In this document: in pieces, positions 1 to 7,867 of the stretch | How the letters are laid out: each line of letters starts with the position of its first letter | Position numbering within the stretch: position 1 is the first letter of the stretch | Program-made: the position numbers and the translations under genes | Source: Oscillospiraceae bacterium | GTDB lineage: Bacteria > Bacillota > Clostridia > Oscillospirales > Oscillospiraceae | DNA length: 64,000 bases | NCBI GenBank assembly: GCA_902779945.1 | Contig: CACZDN010000014.1 | Span: forward strand, 1 to 64,000 | Direction: 5' to 3' | Notes under the pieces: model-generated | Told to the model about the DNA's origin: nothing | The model's input: only the letters and a program-made list of their open reading frames with translations | Databases searched by the model: none

Positions 1-201
1 ACAGAGTCAAACGTCCCGCCATAAGCATGGAGGGAGGCACGAATAAACCTATCCTACGGAGCGGCCCGCCCCGCCGCCGTCTGTTTTCGCCTTTGAATAG
101 TTTGTGATATCCTTGATCCGCACTACATGTGAGTGCGGATTTTGTCGTTTAATGCGTTTCACCGTGAAACGCATTTTCTTGAAAGAGGAGAGTGATCGTT
201 T

Positions 202-420
202 GTGATCAACCGGCGTCCTCGGACGCTGCCAGAGATAGAAAGAACAGACAGCGCAGAAAACATTGTTAGTATACTCGGCGTGGATAAGCCCACGCATACC
301 ATATACGCTCAAATAAACGGGTACAAGATTACAGCCGTTTGCCGGGAGAAATCTGACCCAGAGATTTGCGGCAGGATAAAGGATATATTGTTAAGCAGCG
401 CTTTGGAAAAGTTGGCATAA
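202..420 (+). CDS. TnpW-like small transposon protein
   Basis: A 72-residue protein starting at a GTG preceded by GAGGAG about 11 bases upstream. The second half (from HTIYAQINGYKITAV) resembles the short TnpW-type proteins found next to TnpX-like recombinases in Tn4451-family elements: a small beta-strand segment followed by a helix ending in RIKDILLSS. It lies directly upstream of a large serine recombinase in the same direction. Its role in transposition is not established. Family assignment is by resemblance and context; no catalytic motif is visible. Confidence 0.5.
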   Translation: MINRRPRTLPEIERTDSAENIVSILGVDKPTHTIYAQINGYKITAVCREKSDPEICGRIKDILLSSALEKLA

Positions 421-554
421 TCTATCCGCAAAATTTGACATTTTGTGACCCCTATGAGATAATATGAATAGGAAGTATCCACTATGCACCTTGAAAAGTT
501 CATAGAACACTTGTGGAAGTGCCAATATCATCCCGCCGAAAGGATGGTATTGAA

Positions 555-2225
555 ATGAGAAATACAAGCACTGTCCCAAGTTATAGTTTTGATAAAGAAA
601 CGGGCTGGCGTTTGGATTTGCCAACGAGCATTGTTCCCGGCACAAGGGTCTTGTGCCTTTATCGCGTATCTACCACAAAGCAGCTTTATCACGACATGAA
701 CGACGAGGCGGATATCCCCATGCAGAGGCTCCGCTGCCGTGAGTTTGCCCAGCAGAACGGCTGGACAATCGTGTGTGAGCTGCAGGAGGAAGGCATCTCT
801 GGCCATAAGGTCAGGGCAGAAAACCGCGACAAAATCCAAATGATAAAGGATTACGCCGTCAAGCAGAAGTTTGATATTCTTCTTGTCTTCATGTTTGACC
901 GCATAGGCCGCATAGCGGACGAAACACCCTTTGTCGTGGAATGGCTTATCAGCCACGGAATCCGGGTGTGGGCCTCTCAGGAGGGAGAACAGCGCATAGA
1001 CAACCATACCGACAGACTGATGAACTACATCCGCTTCTGGCAGGCCGACGGCGAAAGCCAAAAGACCTCGATCCGTACAGCAAACAGTATGCACATACTC
1101 ACCGAGCAGGGCTATTTTACAGGCGGCACACGTCCCTATGGATATGACCTTGTAAAGTCCGGGCGCATGAATAAGAAAAAGCAGGAAGTCCACGACCTCG
1201 CGATCAATGAGGATGAGGCCGCGCAAATCCGTCTGATGTTTCATTTGGCCTATACATACGGGTACGGCGCACAGAGCATCGTAAACCACATGAACGCAAA
1301 CGGTTATAAAAACCGCTCCGGCAAGAACTGGCACCCCTCAACGGTTCAAGCCATCCTGCGCAATAAAACGTATACGGGCATACTGAAAAGCGGTGATACC
1401 TTCTCTCCTGTACAGGATCAGCTTTGCATCGTTGAGAAGAATGTCTTTGACAGCGTACAGGATATGCTGGAAGTTCGTTCCCGACGATACCAGCAGACGC
1501 GCTCTGCACCGCTGAACACACGCGGCAGCTCCCTTTTGGCCGGAAACATCTTCTGCGGGCATTGCGGCGCTCGTCTGTGCATCACGACCAGCGGCAAGGG
1601 CAGACGCAGGGCGGACGGCACAGACATTGTGCGTACCCGATATTGCTGCCAGACAAAAACCCGCACACACGGAGAATGTGGCGGGCAGACCGGCTATACA
1701 GTTCATAAGGTGGACGAGATCATCGACACCTTTGTACGGAGTGTTCTGGAAAAGGTACGCGCTGTTGACCGCACGGAAATTGTTGAAGCACAGAACAAGA
1801 TCGACATTGAATCCAAAAAGCAGCATATCAGAGAACTGCGGAGGGACGCAGAGAAAGCAGAAAGCGAGCTGCAAAAGCTCCAGAGCGAGATTATACGATC
1901 CTTGACCGGTGAAAGCGCATTTACCCCGCAAATGCTTCGCCCCGCCATCGACGCTCAGGAGCGCAAATTTGCCGATCTGATGCAGACTTTACACGCCGCC
2001 GAGGAAGATATGCACGACAGCGAAAACAATCTCCTCGCCTTGACAGAACGCTTTGACGATGTTTTGCATTGGGCCGCTATGTACAACAATGCGGATATGG
2101 CAGCAAAGAAGATGATCGTTTCCCGCATCATTGAGCGCGTCGATATGTTCCGGGACTATGAGATCAGGATCACGCTGAATATCAGCATTGAGCAGTTTCT
2201 AAACACCATTGACTGCGATCTTTAA
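555..2225 (+). CDS. Large serine recombinase (TnpX/resolvase family)
   Basis: Site-specific recombinase expected to excise and integrate a mobile element. The N-terminal resolvase domain begins with the YRVST motif carrying the catalytic serine and continues through the conserved FMFDRIGR segment. A recombinase domain follows (QGYFTGGTRPYGYDLV and the NKTYTGI region), then a zinc ribbon (CGHCGARL followed by a later Cys pair) and a C-terminal coiled coil rich in E, K and Q. The ATG at 555 is preferred because AGGATGG lies 7 bases upstream; an in-frame GTG at 513 would add 14 residues. Length (556 aa) is normal for large serine recombinases. It sits at the edge of the window, so most of the element it mobilises is probably to the left. 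Confidence 0.9.
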   Translation: MRNTSTVPSYSFDKETGWRLDLPTSIVPGTRVLCLYRVSTTKQLYHDMNDEADIPMQRLRCREFAQQNGWTIVCELQEEGISGHKVRAENRDKIQMIKDYAVKQKFDILLVFMFDRIGRIADETPFVVEWLISHGIRVWASQEGEQRIDNHTDRLMNYIRFWQADGESQKTSIRTANSMHILTEQGYFTGGTRPYGYDLVKSGRMNKKKQEVHDLAINEDEAAQIRLMFHLAYTYGYGAQSIVNHMNANGYKNRSGKNWHPSTVQAILRNKTYTGILKSGDTFSPVQDQLCIVEKNVFDSVQDMLEVRSRRYQQTRSAPLNTRGSSLLAGNIFCGHCGARLCITTSGKGRRRADGTDIVRTRYCCQTKTRTHGECGGQTGYTVHKVDEIIDTFVRSVLEKVRAVDRTEIVEAQNKIDIESKKQHIRELRRDAEKAESELQKLQSEIIRSLTGESAFTPQMLRPAIDAQERKFADLMQTLHAAEEDMHDSENNLLALTERFDDVLHWAAMYNNADMAAKKMIVSRIIERVDMFRDYEIRITLNISIEQFLNTIDCDL

Positions 2226-2428
2226 TTGTGCTTCGACATCAGCGGCTGGTATTACGGGTACGGATTAAAAAAATACACAATATGGACGCCATTAGCTGTA
2301 CAAATTGCACAAATTTTCAAGATTTGTATTGCAAAAAAACTGGTTTATGATACACTAATATACACAACAGATTATAGTTTGTTGTGAATTGATATTAATG
2401 TAGAAAATCACACAAGGACATTTTTGGA

Positions 2429-2875
2429 ATGTGGGAGTATATTCTTAAGTTTGGAATATCCATCACACCGTTTGCCAACATAGCGACAATCATTGCCTTA
2501 TTGATTAGTATCATAACCCTTTGCTTTGCTAGTGGTATTAAAAAGACCATGGTTCGTAAAGTTGAGCGGGAAGATTTCATAAATAGGTCTGAAGCATATA
2601 TTGCAAGTCTGACAGCTTATCGCAGTATTTTTTACGATGACAAGGAAATTGTTTCTGAGAAGCATTATCGGAACATTCTGAAGACTTTGACGGAAATACT
2701 CGATGACTTCAAGAACTTTCTACCATGGAAAGAGAAACGCAAAATAAAGAAACTGCGGAAGCATATTATCAATTATCTAAAAGAAAGCGAAAAGCCTGAC
2801 GCGTTTGACAGTTATTGTGTAGATTCTCTACACTCAATTTCAGCCGACTTAGATAGAGAGAGAAAACTACTATGA
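2429..2875 (+). CDS. Small membrane-anchored protein of unknown function
   Basis: 148 residues, not recognised. One hydrophobic segment near the N-terminus (about residues 8-34, ITPFANIATIIALLISIITL) suggests a single membrane anchor. The rest is charged and helical, rich in Lys and Glu. ATG at 2429 has AAGGA about 10 bases upstream. Its last four bases overlap the start of the next gene (ATGA), so the two form a coupled pair. Base composition is clearly more AT-rich than the genes to the right, pointing to horizontal acquisition, probably as cargo of the neighbouring element. No function can be assigned. Confidence 0.6.
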   Translation: MWEYILKFGISITPFANIATIIALLISIITLCFASGIKKTMVRKVEREDFINRSEAYIASLTAYRSIFYDDKEIVSEKHYRNILKTLTEILDDFKNFLPWKEKRKIKKLRKHIINYLKESEKPDAFDSYCVDSLHSISADLDRERKLL

Positions 2876-3321
2876 TTACAGAGAAAAATGCAACTCGACA
2901 TCAGTTTAGTCCCATTAAGGATCTGATATCAAGAACAAAAGAAGAGGAAATAATATGGATTCAATTGTCAGGATTAAGGGATTACCTTGCAAATGATGAT
3001 ATTTCTCTTCTAGATATTCACCGGTTTCAAAACTTCTTTCGTTCTGCTAGGAGCCTGAATTTTTTCCCAGTCATAGAACATTCATACATTAGTGTTTTTG
3101 AGCGCAAAAGTGTAGTGTATATTTTGTCGCAGGATGCCAGAACAAAAGCAATGTTTCTATCTTATATGCATACAGATAGTCGCTCAACATCTTGGCGTAC
3201 ACTTCTAAGCGATCAAGTGTCTCTCAATCGCCTTTTTAACATTATACGTCTCATTGCTCCTCATGATTCAGTTCAAGAATATGACGAACTTTTATATTCT
3301 ATAAATGATGTTCGTGTCTAA
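2872..3321 (+). CDS. Hypothetical protein paired with the upstream membrane protein
   Basis: 149 residues, soluble, not recognised. It starts at an ATG overlapping the preceding stop codon by four bases, implying translational coupling and a joint function. The protein has alternating aromatic and charged stretches and no signal peptide, membrane segment or nuclease/ATPase motif that I can see. It is AT-rich like its partner. Its 3' end overlaps the convergent 85-residue gene by 23 bases. Confidence 0.55.
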   Translation: MITEKNATRHQFSPIKDLISRTKEEEIIWIQLSGLRDYLANDDISLLDIHRFQNFFRSARSLNFFPVIEHSYISVFERKSVVYILSQDARTKAMFLSYMHTDSRSTSWRTLLSDQVSLNRLFNIIRLIAPHDSVQEYDELLYSINDVRV

Positions 3322-3556
3322 TTGCATCAATTTCCATTGAAAGATACTCAAATTCGGCTCCAATAATCAGAAGCTCATTGATATTGATTCTGTCTTTCTT
3401 TTTCTTAATCAAATTTTTTATTTGCGTCATAGCAGCGATGGCTTTCTCCGATGTTAATATGACATTTAGAATGAAATCGTCTTTTGTTAGTGCGGTTGTT
3501 GACGCTTCTTTTATGAGTTTTTCGACTTGGCTTTCAAAATTGTAATTATTAGACAC
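3299..3556 (-). CDS. Hypothetical 85-aa protein, convergent with the pair
   Basis: A small helical protein (three predicted helices; the middle one rich in Lys) starting at a GTG preceded by GGGGGAAA. It is not recognised. It is transcribed toward the 149-residue gene and overlaps its 3' end, an arrangement sometimes seen for small regulators or antitoxin-like proteins, but no family match supports that. AT-rich like the neighbouring pair. Confidence 0.45.
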   Translation of the reverse strand: MSNNYNFESQVEKLIKEASTTALTKDDFILNVILTSEKAIAAMTQIKNLIKKKKDRININELLIIGAEFEYLSMEIDAIRHEHHL

Positions 3557-3696
3557 GATAGTTTCCCCCTAAATCTTTTTCATAATTTTATCAGTATCCA
3601 GTTTATAAGACAACAGTTTTCTGTCGAAAGTTATAATAATTAAAACATGGATTGTACCAGTCATTATATGTTTTTGCTAATGCTCATACTACGTTT

Positions 3697-3723
3697 CCCA
3701 TAAGCTATTGGAGATAGCTTATG

Positions 3724-3725
<2 letters not shown>
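3697..3725. repeat. Perfect 12-bp inverted repeat beside the tRNA remnant
   Basis: CCCATAAGCTAT and ATAGCTTATGGG are separated by five bases, giving a perfect hairpin or palindrome immediately before the tRNA-Ala-like sequence. Its position at a probable element boundary suggests a recombinase binding site or a terminator-like structure. Confidence 0.6.
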
Positions 3726-3804
<79 letters not shown>

Positions 3805-4350
3805 AACTTACAGGATACATTGTAAGGGTTGAAGTACCGATTTCGTCAAGATTTCGGTACTTTTTCTTTATTTTCGGATTTCACTGTTTTTGAGAGTGTC
3901 AACACAAACTGTCAACAAATCCGATTTTGAGAGGGATTTTTCTCTGTTTTGACGAATCGGCGCGGCGTGCTGCTGTGCATCTTGCCGTCAAGCTGAGTTG
4001 TCCTTGCATCCCCTGTCAAAGCTGGGTGGTGTAACTCACTAGACCTTGCGAGCAAGGTCTTTCGCCAAAGGCGGGCAAGGCCATCCCTTGGAACCCTCCC
4101 GAATACCGGCAAAGTGTGGCCACACTTCATGACACTTTGCATTTTTTGCCGGTATTCCTTTTCGCTCACTATTTCAAAACCTCAAGAAATGAGTTTTGAA
4201 ATAACGAGCGAAAACAAAAAACGGACCGGAGCCGCACATGAAAAATGTGCAAACTCTGATCCGTTTTTTGCGCTGAGGAGATACGATACGAAGGAACGAT
4301 AAGTTGATGAAGGTAATGCGACCCGCACAATTATCAGTGGCGACTGTGTA
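3805..4350. other. Gene-free stretch with hairpins between att remnant and CRISPR array
   Basis: No convincing gene. TGTCAACACAAACTGTCAACA at 3898-3918 is a short direct repeat of the type seen near tyrosine-recombinase attachment sites. Two long imperfect hairpins follow: 4101-4157 (arms GAATACCGGC and GCCGGTATTC, with AAAGTGT/ACACTTT inside) and 4159-4214 (arms TTTTCGCTC..TATTTCAAAAC and GTTTTGAAATA..GAGCGAAAA). An 85-codon minus-strand frame at 3912-4169 looks like a by-product of these repeats. Confidence 0.45.
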
Positions 4351-4351
4351 C

Positions 4352-4814
4352 GGTTCATCCCCACGTGCGTGGGGCTAATGCTTGGCGACGATCACGTTGT
4401 GCAGCCATGCAGACGGTTCATCCCCACGTGCGTGGGGCTAATTCCTTCGAGCGTGTACAGGGCTTCGCATAGGTTCGGTTCATCCCCACGTGCGTGAGGC
4501 TAATAAATGTGCAAGACGATGTTATAATACCCTTGTCGGTTCATCCCCACGTGCGTGGGGCTAATGCGTCGCTGTCCGTCTCCAGCGAGAAGAAGCAAAC
4601 CGGTTCATCCCCACGTGCGTGGGGCTAATGCACCCCTTTCAGAGCAGAGTCATGAACTCCACGGTTCATCCCCACGTGCGTGGGGCTAATCCATGGTACG
4701 TCCGCTATCCTCGCCGTTAATGTCGGTTCATCCCCACGTGCGTGGGGCTAATTCTCCATACTGTCGTATCCGCGCACGTCAATGCTGGTTCATCCCCACG
4801 TGCGTGGGGCTAAT
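4352..4814 (-). CRISPR. Type I-E CRISPR array, 8 repeats and 7 spacers
   Basis: Eight 28-base repeats centred on the palindrome CCCCACGTGCGTGGGG start at 4352, 4415, 4477, 4538, 4602, 4663, 4725 and 4787. Spacers are 33-36 bases, so the period varies between 61 and 64. The third repeat has one substitution (GTGAGG for GTGGGG), and the base before the last repeat is T where the others have C. Read on the minus strand, the repeat runs ATTAGCCCC...GGGGATGAACC, matching the orientation of the E. coli-type I-E repeat. The array is therefore transcribed in the same direction as the cas genes, with 4814 as its leader-proximal end. No leader is present there: the repeat abuts truncated cas1. Confidence 0.97.
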
Positions 4815-4924
4815 GCGCGGATCACGACGATCGAAGAGTCTTCCTGTTCAATGATTGCATGCTCAATATAAAGATAGCTGATACTATCCCTTATCTTTGG
4901 GAGTTCGTGCAGATCCTTAGCCAT
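4790..4924 (-). pseudogene. cas1: Truncated cas1 fused to the CRISPR array
   Basis: Six bases after cas6e, an ATG at 4924 opens a 44-codon frame beginning MAKDLHELPKIRDSISYLY and continuing IEHAIIEQEDSSIVVI. This matches the N-terminus of type I-E Cas1 (LHELPKIRD, YLYxEHAxIEQED). After about 35 residues homology stops and the frame enters the leader-proximal repeat, ending at a TGA inside it. The remaining ~270 residues, including the whole catalytic domain, are missing, as are cas2 and the leader. The join is at about 4815-4820. The gene cannot support spacer acquisition. The deletion places the array directly in the cas transcript. Confidence 0.88.
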
Positions 4925-4930
4925 ACTCTG

Positions 4931-5545
4931 TTACTCTTTCAGCAGCAGCATGCCCAGCCCGTATGACTTTCCGGGACCGATGCCGTTTTGAAGCGCCAGC
5001 CGGAAGCGTTCCACATCCTTGATTTGAAGCATGCCGGAATAACGGTAGGAGTCCAGATACAGCCTGCCGCCCCGTTCTGCCGGGTGAAGCGCACTCTCTT
5101 TTGCGCCGGGAAACTCCTGAACATCAAGGATCATAAAGCCATTCTGTGCCGCCTTTCGATTCAGCCAGGCGAAGCGCTCCTCTTGTGCGCGCAGGACACG
5201 GCGGCGGCTGTTGCGGTTCTCACCACAAGGCACTTTTTTAAAGGGCATAGTCAGCAGGTCGAAGCTCCAAAGCTGCTCTTCCTGCATGGACGCAAGCCAT
5301 CTACTCAGCTCACGCTCTCCGGCAAGGAACATCCACGGGAGAACTCGGCTTCGGCCAATCGGCTGTCCGGCATAGAGATACAGGTTGACCCGTTGCCCCT
5401 GCACCTGCACACGATAAACAAGCGATGCCTCCTGACGAGGAAGCCCATACAGCCCCGCGACAAGCCGGTGCATCTTCTGCGCATCACGGAGAGCGGCGCG
5501 AACGACCGGCTCGGAAAGATTCATCTCAATTTTGGACAGAACCAT
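4931..5545 (-). CDS. cas6e: Cas6e/CasE CRISPR RNA endoribonuclease
   Basis: Cleaves the array transcript within each repeat and stays on the crRNA 3' hairpin as part of Cascade. 204 residues, as expected for CasE. It has a catalytic-histidine region near the N-terminus (QKMHRLVAGL), the conserved NxR/RRRVLRAQEE region in the middle, and the C-terminal glycine-rich loop NGIGPGKSYGLGMLLL. It starts inside the end of cas5 (20-base overlap). With the array lying about 120 bases downstream in the same direction, it probably processes read-through cas transcript. Confidence 0.95.
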   Translation of the reverse strand: MVLSKIEMNLSEPVVRAALRDAQKMHRLVAGLYGLPRQEASLVYRVQVQGQRVNLYLYAGQPIGRSRVLPWMFLAGERELSRWLASMQEEQLWSFDLLTMPFKKVPCGENRNSRRRVLRAQEERFAWLNRKAAQNGFMILDVQEFPGAKESALHPAERGGRLYLDSYRYSGMLQIKDVERFRLALQNGIGPGKSYGLGMLLLKE

Positions 5546-6206
5546 CGGTATCCTCCTTCACAACACCGCGCCAGACACGCCGCAAGGCAAATTCCCGGTT
5601 TCCGCTCACAAGATGATCAGGCCGCAGATAACCGGAAAGCACAGGGGACTCCCGCTCCACCTCGCAGAGCATGGGGAAAACGGTACGCTCCGCCGCCGGG
5701 TACCGGGCAAGCGCATCCTGCAATGAAACGTAATCCGCTGTCACCGCGTCCAGCACCGGACGCGAAGGCACACAGTTTTTCCGTCCCAGATAGAGCGGCC
5801 ATTTGGGCTCTTTAAGTGCAGACACAAGACGCGCACGCCAGGTATCGTCTGTCTCAATGAATACGGTGAAGCAAGCGTCCTGCAAATACGCGCGGCGGGA
5901 GATGATCGTATTACCGCCGCTTTTCGGCTTCCCCTCGGCATTGCGGAGCGGATTTCCGGTCACCGTCTGAAAATCCACAGCCCGCAGGCCGAGGCGATCT
6001 GCCCGCACTGCGACCGTAATCGCCTTGTTCAGATCATAGAGCGCAGGGCTTCCGCGTTCCAGCCCAAGCGCGCAGCCAAGCAGACCGACGATCCCGGACT
6101 TGGTGGGGAAATCGGCGCTGTCCCGGAAATCCCATTTGGACATTTCACCCCAGGCTTGCAAAACGCCCTCCAGCCGCAGGATCAAAAGCGCTTTCTTTTC
6201 GGGCAT
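5526..6206 (-). CDS. cas5e: Cas5e/CasD Cascade subunit
   Basis: Binds the 5' handle of the crRNA in Cascade. 226 residues. The N-terminus (LILRLEGVLQAWGEMSKWDFR, then PTKSGIVGLLGCALGL) is the classic Cas5e signature. It starts 9 bases after cas7 ends and overlaps cas6e by 20 bases. Nothing unusual; appears intact. Confidence 0.95.
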   Translation of the reverse strand: MPEKKALLILRLEGVLQAWGEMSKWDFRDSADFPTKSGIVGLLGCALGLERGSPALYDLNKAITVAVRADRLGLRAVDFQTVTGNPLRNAEGKPKSGGNTIISRRAYLQDACFTVFIETDDTWRARLVSALKEPKWPLYLGRKNCVPSRPVLDAVTADYVSLQDALARYPAAERTVFPMLCEVERESPVLSGYLRPDHLVSGNREFALRRVWRGVVKEDTDGSVQN

Positions 6207-6215
6207 AACAGCACC

Positions 6216-7340
6216 TCACTGCAAGGCTGCCGCAGCAGCCTCAACCAGCTCCGGGAACACCGTAAAGGATTTCGTTGCATATTCGGGCTTCACATCGTAT
6301 TTATCCACGCTGAACCAGAGGCGCTCTTCCACCGGCAGGGCAAAATTCCGAACCATCATGTCAGATTCCGCTGCAAGCCTGCGAATACTTTCTTCAACCG
6401 GGTCAGCCGCCGCGACAGGCTTGACAAAAGCATTGACCAGACTGGTTGGAACCTTTTTCGTTTTGCATTCAACCAGAACAGCGCTTGGCAGCACATGGCC
6501 CGCGAAGCTGTTCTGCTTGCCGCTGGGATCGGTAAAGGCCATCGCTCTCAGCAACGCAGGCAAAGCTTTCTTGACGATCTCGTCCGAATCCTCGGAGTAC
6601 TTGAGGTTTTCCCACAGAGCATCCGTATCCAGAGAAGCGTAAATGTAATAACAGGAGGCATTGAAGTCTGTATCGTTGATATGTCCTGCGCCTTTTTCCT
6701 CTATAGTTTCACCACGGAGAAGATCATCCATCGCCGTGAAATAATCGGATTCCACGCAGACCTTCCCGGTGGAAATCGCCTGCGCCACCTGCATCGCGGC
6801 CTCCACATCCCGGAAGGCGTCACAGGTCACCATACGGCCAAAGAGGGCGATGTCCAGTGTTATCGGCCGCACATCCGCACCTGTGACTGCGTCCTGAAGA
6901 TCCTTGGCTTTCAGCTTTTCCACATCTTTGACATTCTTGCAGGAATCCAGCTTCTCCTTTACGGCAGATGCGGCAGCCTCAATATCCCCCGGCGCAAAGA
7001 AAATGATCTGGGCCGTTGTACCATCCTTGGTTTCCTTCCCGTCTTTGTTGCCAAAGCCGGTAATTTTCGGCGTAACTGCCTCAACATATTCCGGGTTAAC
7101 ACCCATCTCCAGCAGCTTTTGTGCGACCAGAGCGGGCAGCTTGCGCGTGCGAATGCCAAGATTTTCTTCGCCAATCTCGGATTTGAGAAGCTCCGATGTG
7201 CGCCAGCTCCGCTTGAGGCACTGGCTGGAAATGCGCCCGCGTGTGACACCGCCAAATACACAGGTCTTCGGTGCGCCGGTATCGTCCCGGTTCAGATTCG
7301 TGGGAGGGTAATTCTTCAACATATGGATTTCGTAAAGCAT
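6216..7340 (-). CDS. cas7e: Cas7e/CasC Cascade backbone subunit
   Basis: Six copies normally coat the crRNA spacer in Cascade. 374 residues, typical length. The N-terminus HMLKNYPPTNLNRDDTGAPK and GGVTRGRISSQCLKRSWR are the family hallmarks, and a FGRMV motif lies near the centre. It lies 5 bases after casB and 9 bases before cas5e, so the whole operon is tightly packed. Intact. Confidence 0.96.
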   Translation of the reverse strand: MLYEIHMLKNYPPTNLNRDDTGAPKTCVFGGVTRGRISSQCLKRSWRTSELLKSEIGEENLGIRTRKLPALVAQKLLEMGVNPEYVEAVTPKITGFGNKDGKETKDGTTAQIIFFAPGDIEAAASAVKEKLDSCKNVKDVEKLKAKDLQDAVTGADVRPITLDIALFGRMVTCDAFRDVEAAMQVAQAISTGKVCVESDYFTAMDDLLRGETIEEKGAGHINDTDFNASCYYIYASLDTDALWENLKYSEDSDEIVKKALPALLRAMAFTDPSGKQNSFAGHVLPSAVLVECKTKKVPTSLVNAFVKPVAAADPVEESIRRLAAESDMMVRNFALPVEERLWFSVDKYDVKPEYATKSFTVFPELVEAAAAALQ

Positions 7341-7345
7341 TTTTA

Positions 7346-7867
7346 TTACTCCTTATCTTCAATAATCGTGTCTTCGGAGAAAACAGCTCTTGCCCATTTT
7401 CTCTGCACCGTCTGTGAATCGCTGTTCCAGTAAATCAAATCGTCCAGCAGACCGGAGAAATCAATATGACGTCGATCTGATTTCTGACGGATCAATTTCA
7501 CCAGGCGGCTCAACTTCGTCAGCATGTAGCCGTCAGCATCCCACTTCGTATCGAGCAGGATCTCCACGCGATGCGCTGTGCTGTCGGAGAGATCATCGCT
7601 TTTCATAAGGGCTGAAATAACCTGTTCCAGCGGCGTTCCCTCCTGATTGCCCGCGTCCCACAGACAGCGCAGGCAGGCAACCGCAAACCATTTTTCTTCC
7701 TGCCACTTGTCTACTGAAGCCGGAAGGCAACGGTAAAAGGCGGTCAGTGCTGTACCGTCAGCCTCCTGAAGCATGATTCCGGCTTCTCTCCGCAGGGCAG
7801 CCCGTTCGCCATTGTTCAGGCGATCCAGCCGATCGAAAAACTGTTTCTGGTATTCCGTCATAGACAA
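7346..7867 (-). CDS. casB: Cse2/CasB Cascade small subunit
   Basis: Small helical subunit that stabilises the non-target strand in the R-loop. 173 residues. The pattern LNNGERAALRREAG followed by YRCLP and W..EKWFAVACLRC is characteristic of Cse2. It overlaps the end of casA by 10 bases. Intact. Confidence 0.93.
   Translation of the reverse strand: MSMTEYQKQFFDRLDRLNNGERAALRREAGIMLQEADGTALTAFYRCLPASVDKWQEEKWFAVACLRCLWDAGNQEGTPLEQVISALMKSDDLSDSTAHRVEILLDTKWDADGYMLTKLSRLVKLIRQKSDRRHIDFSGLLDDLIYWNSDSQTVQRKWARAVFSEDTIIEDKE

Noticed and set aside
3912-4169. 85-codon minus-strand frame over the hairpin region
   Set aside because: It overlaps two long hairpins and conserved mobile-element non-coding DNA, and lacks a ribosome site. 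Its residue pattern does not look like a folded protein.
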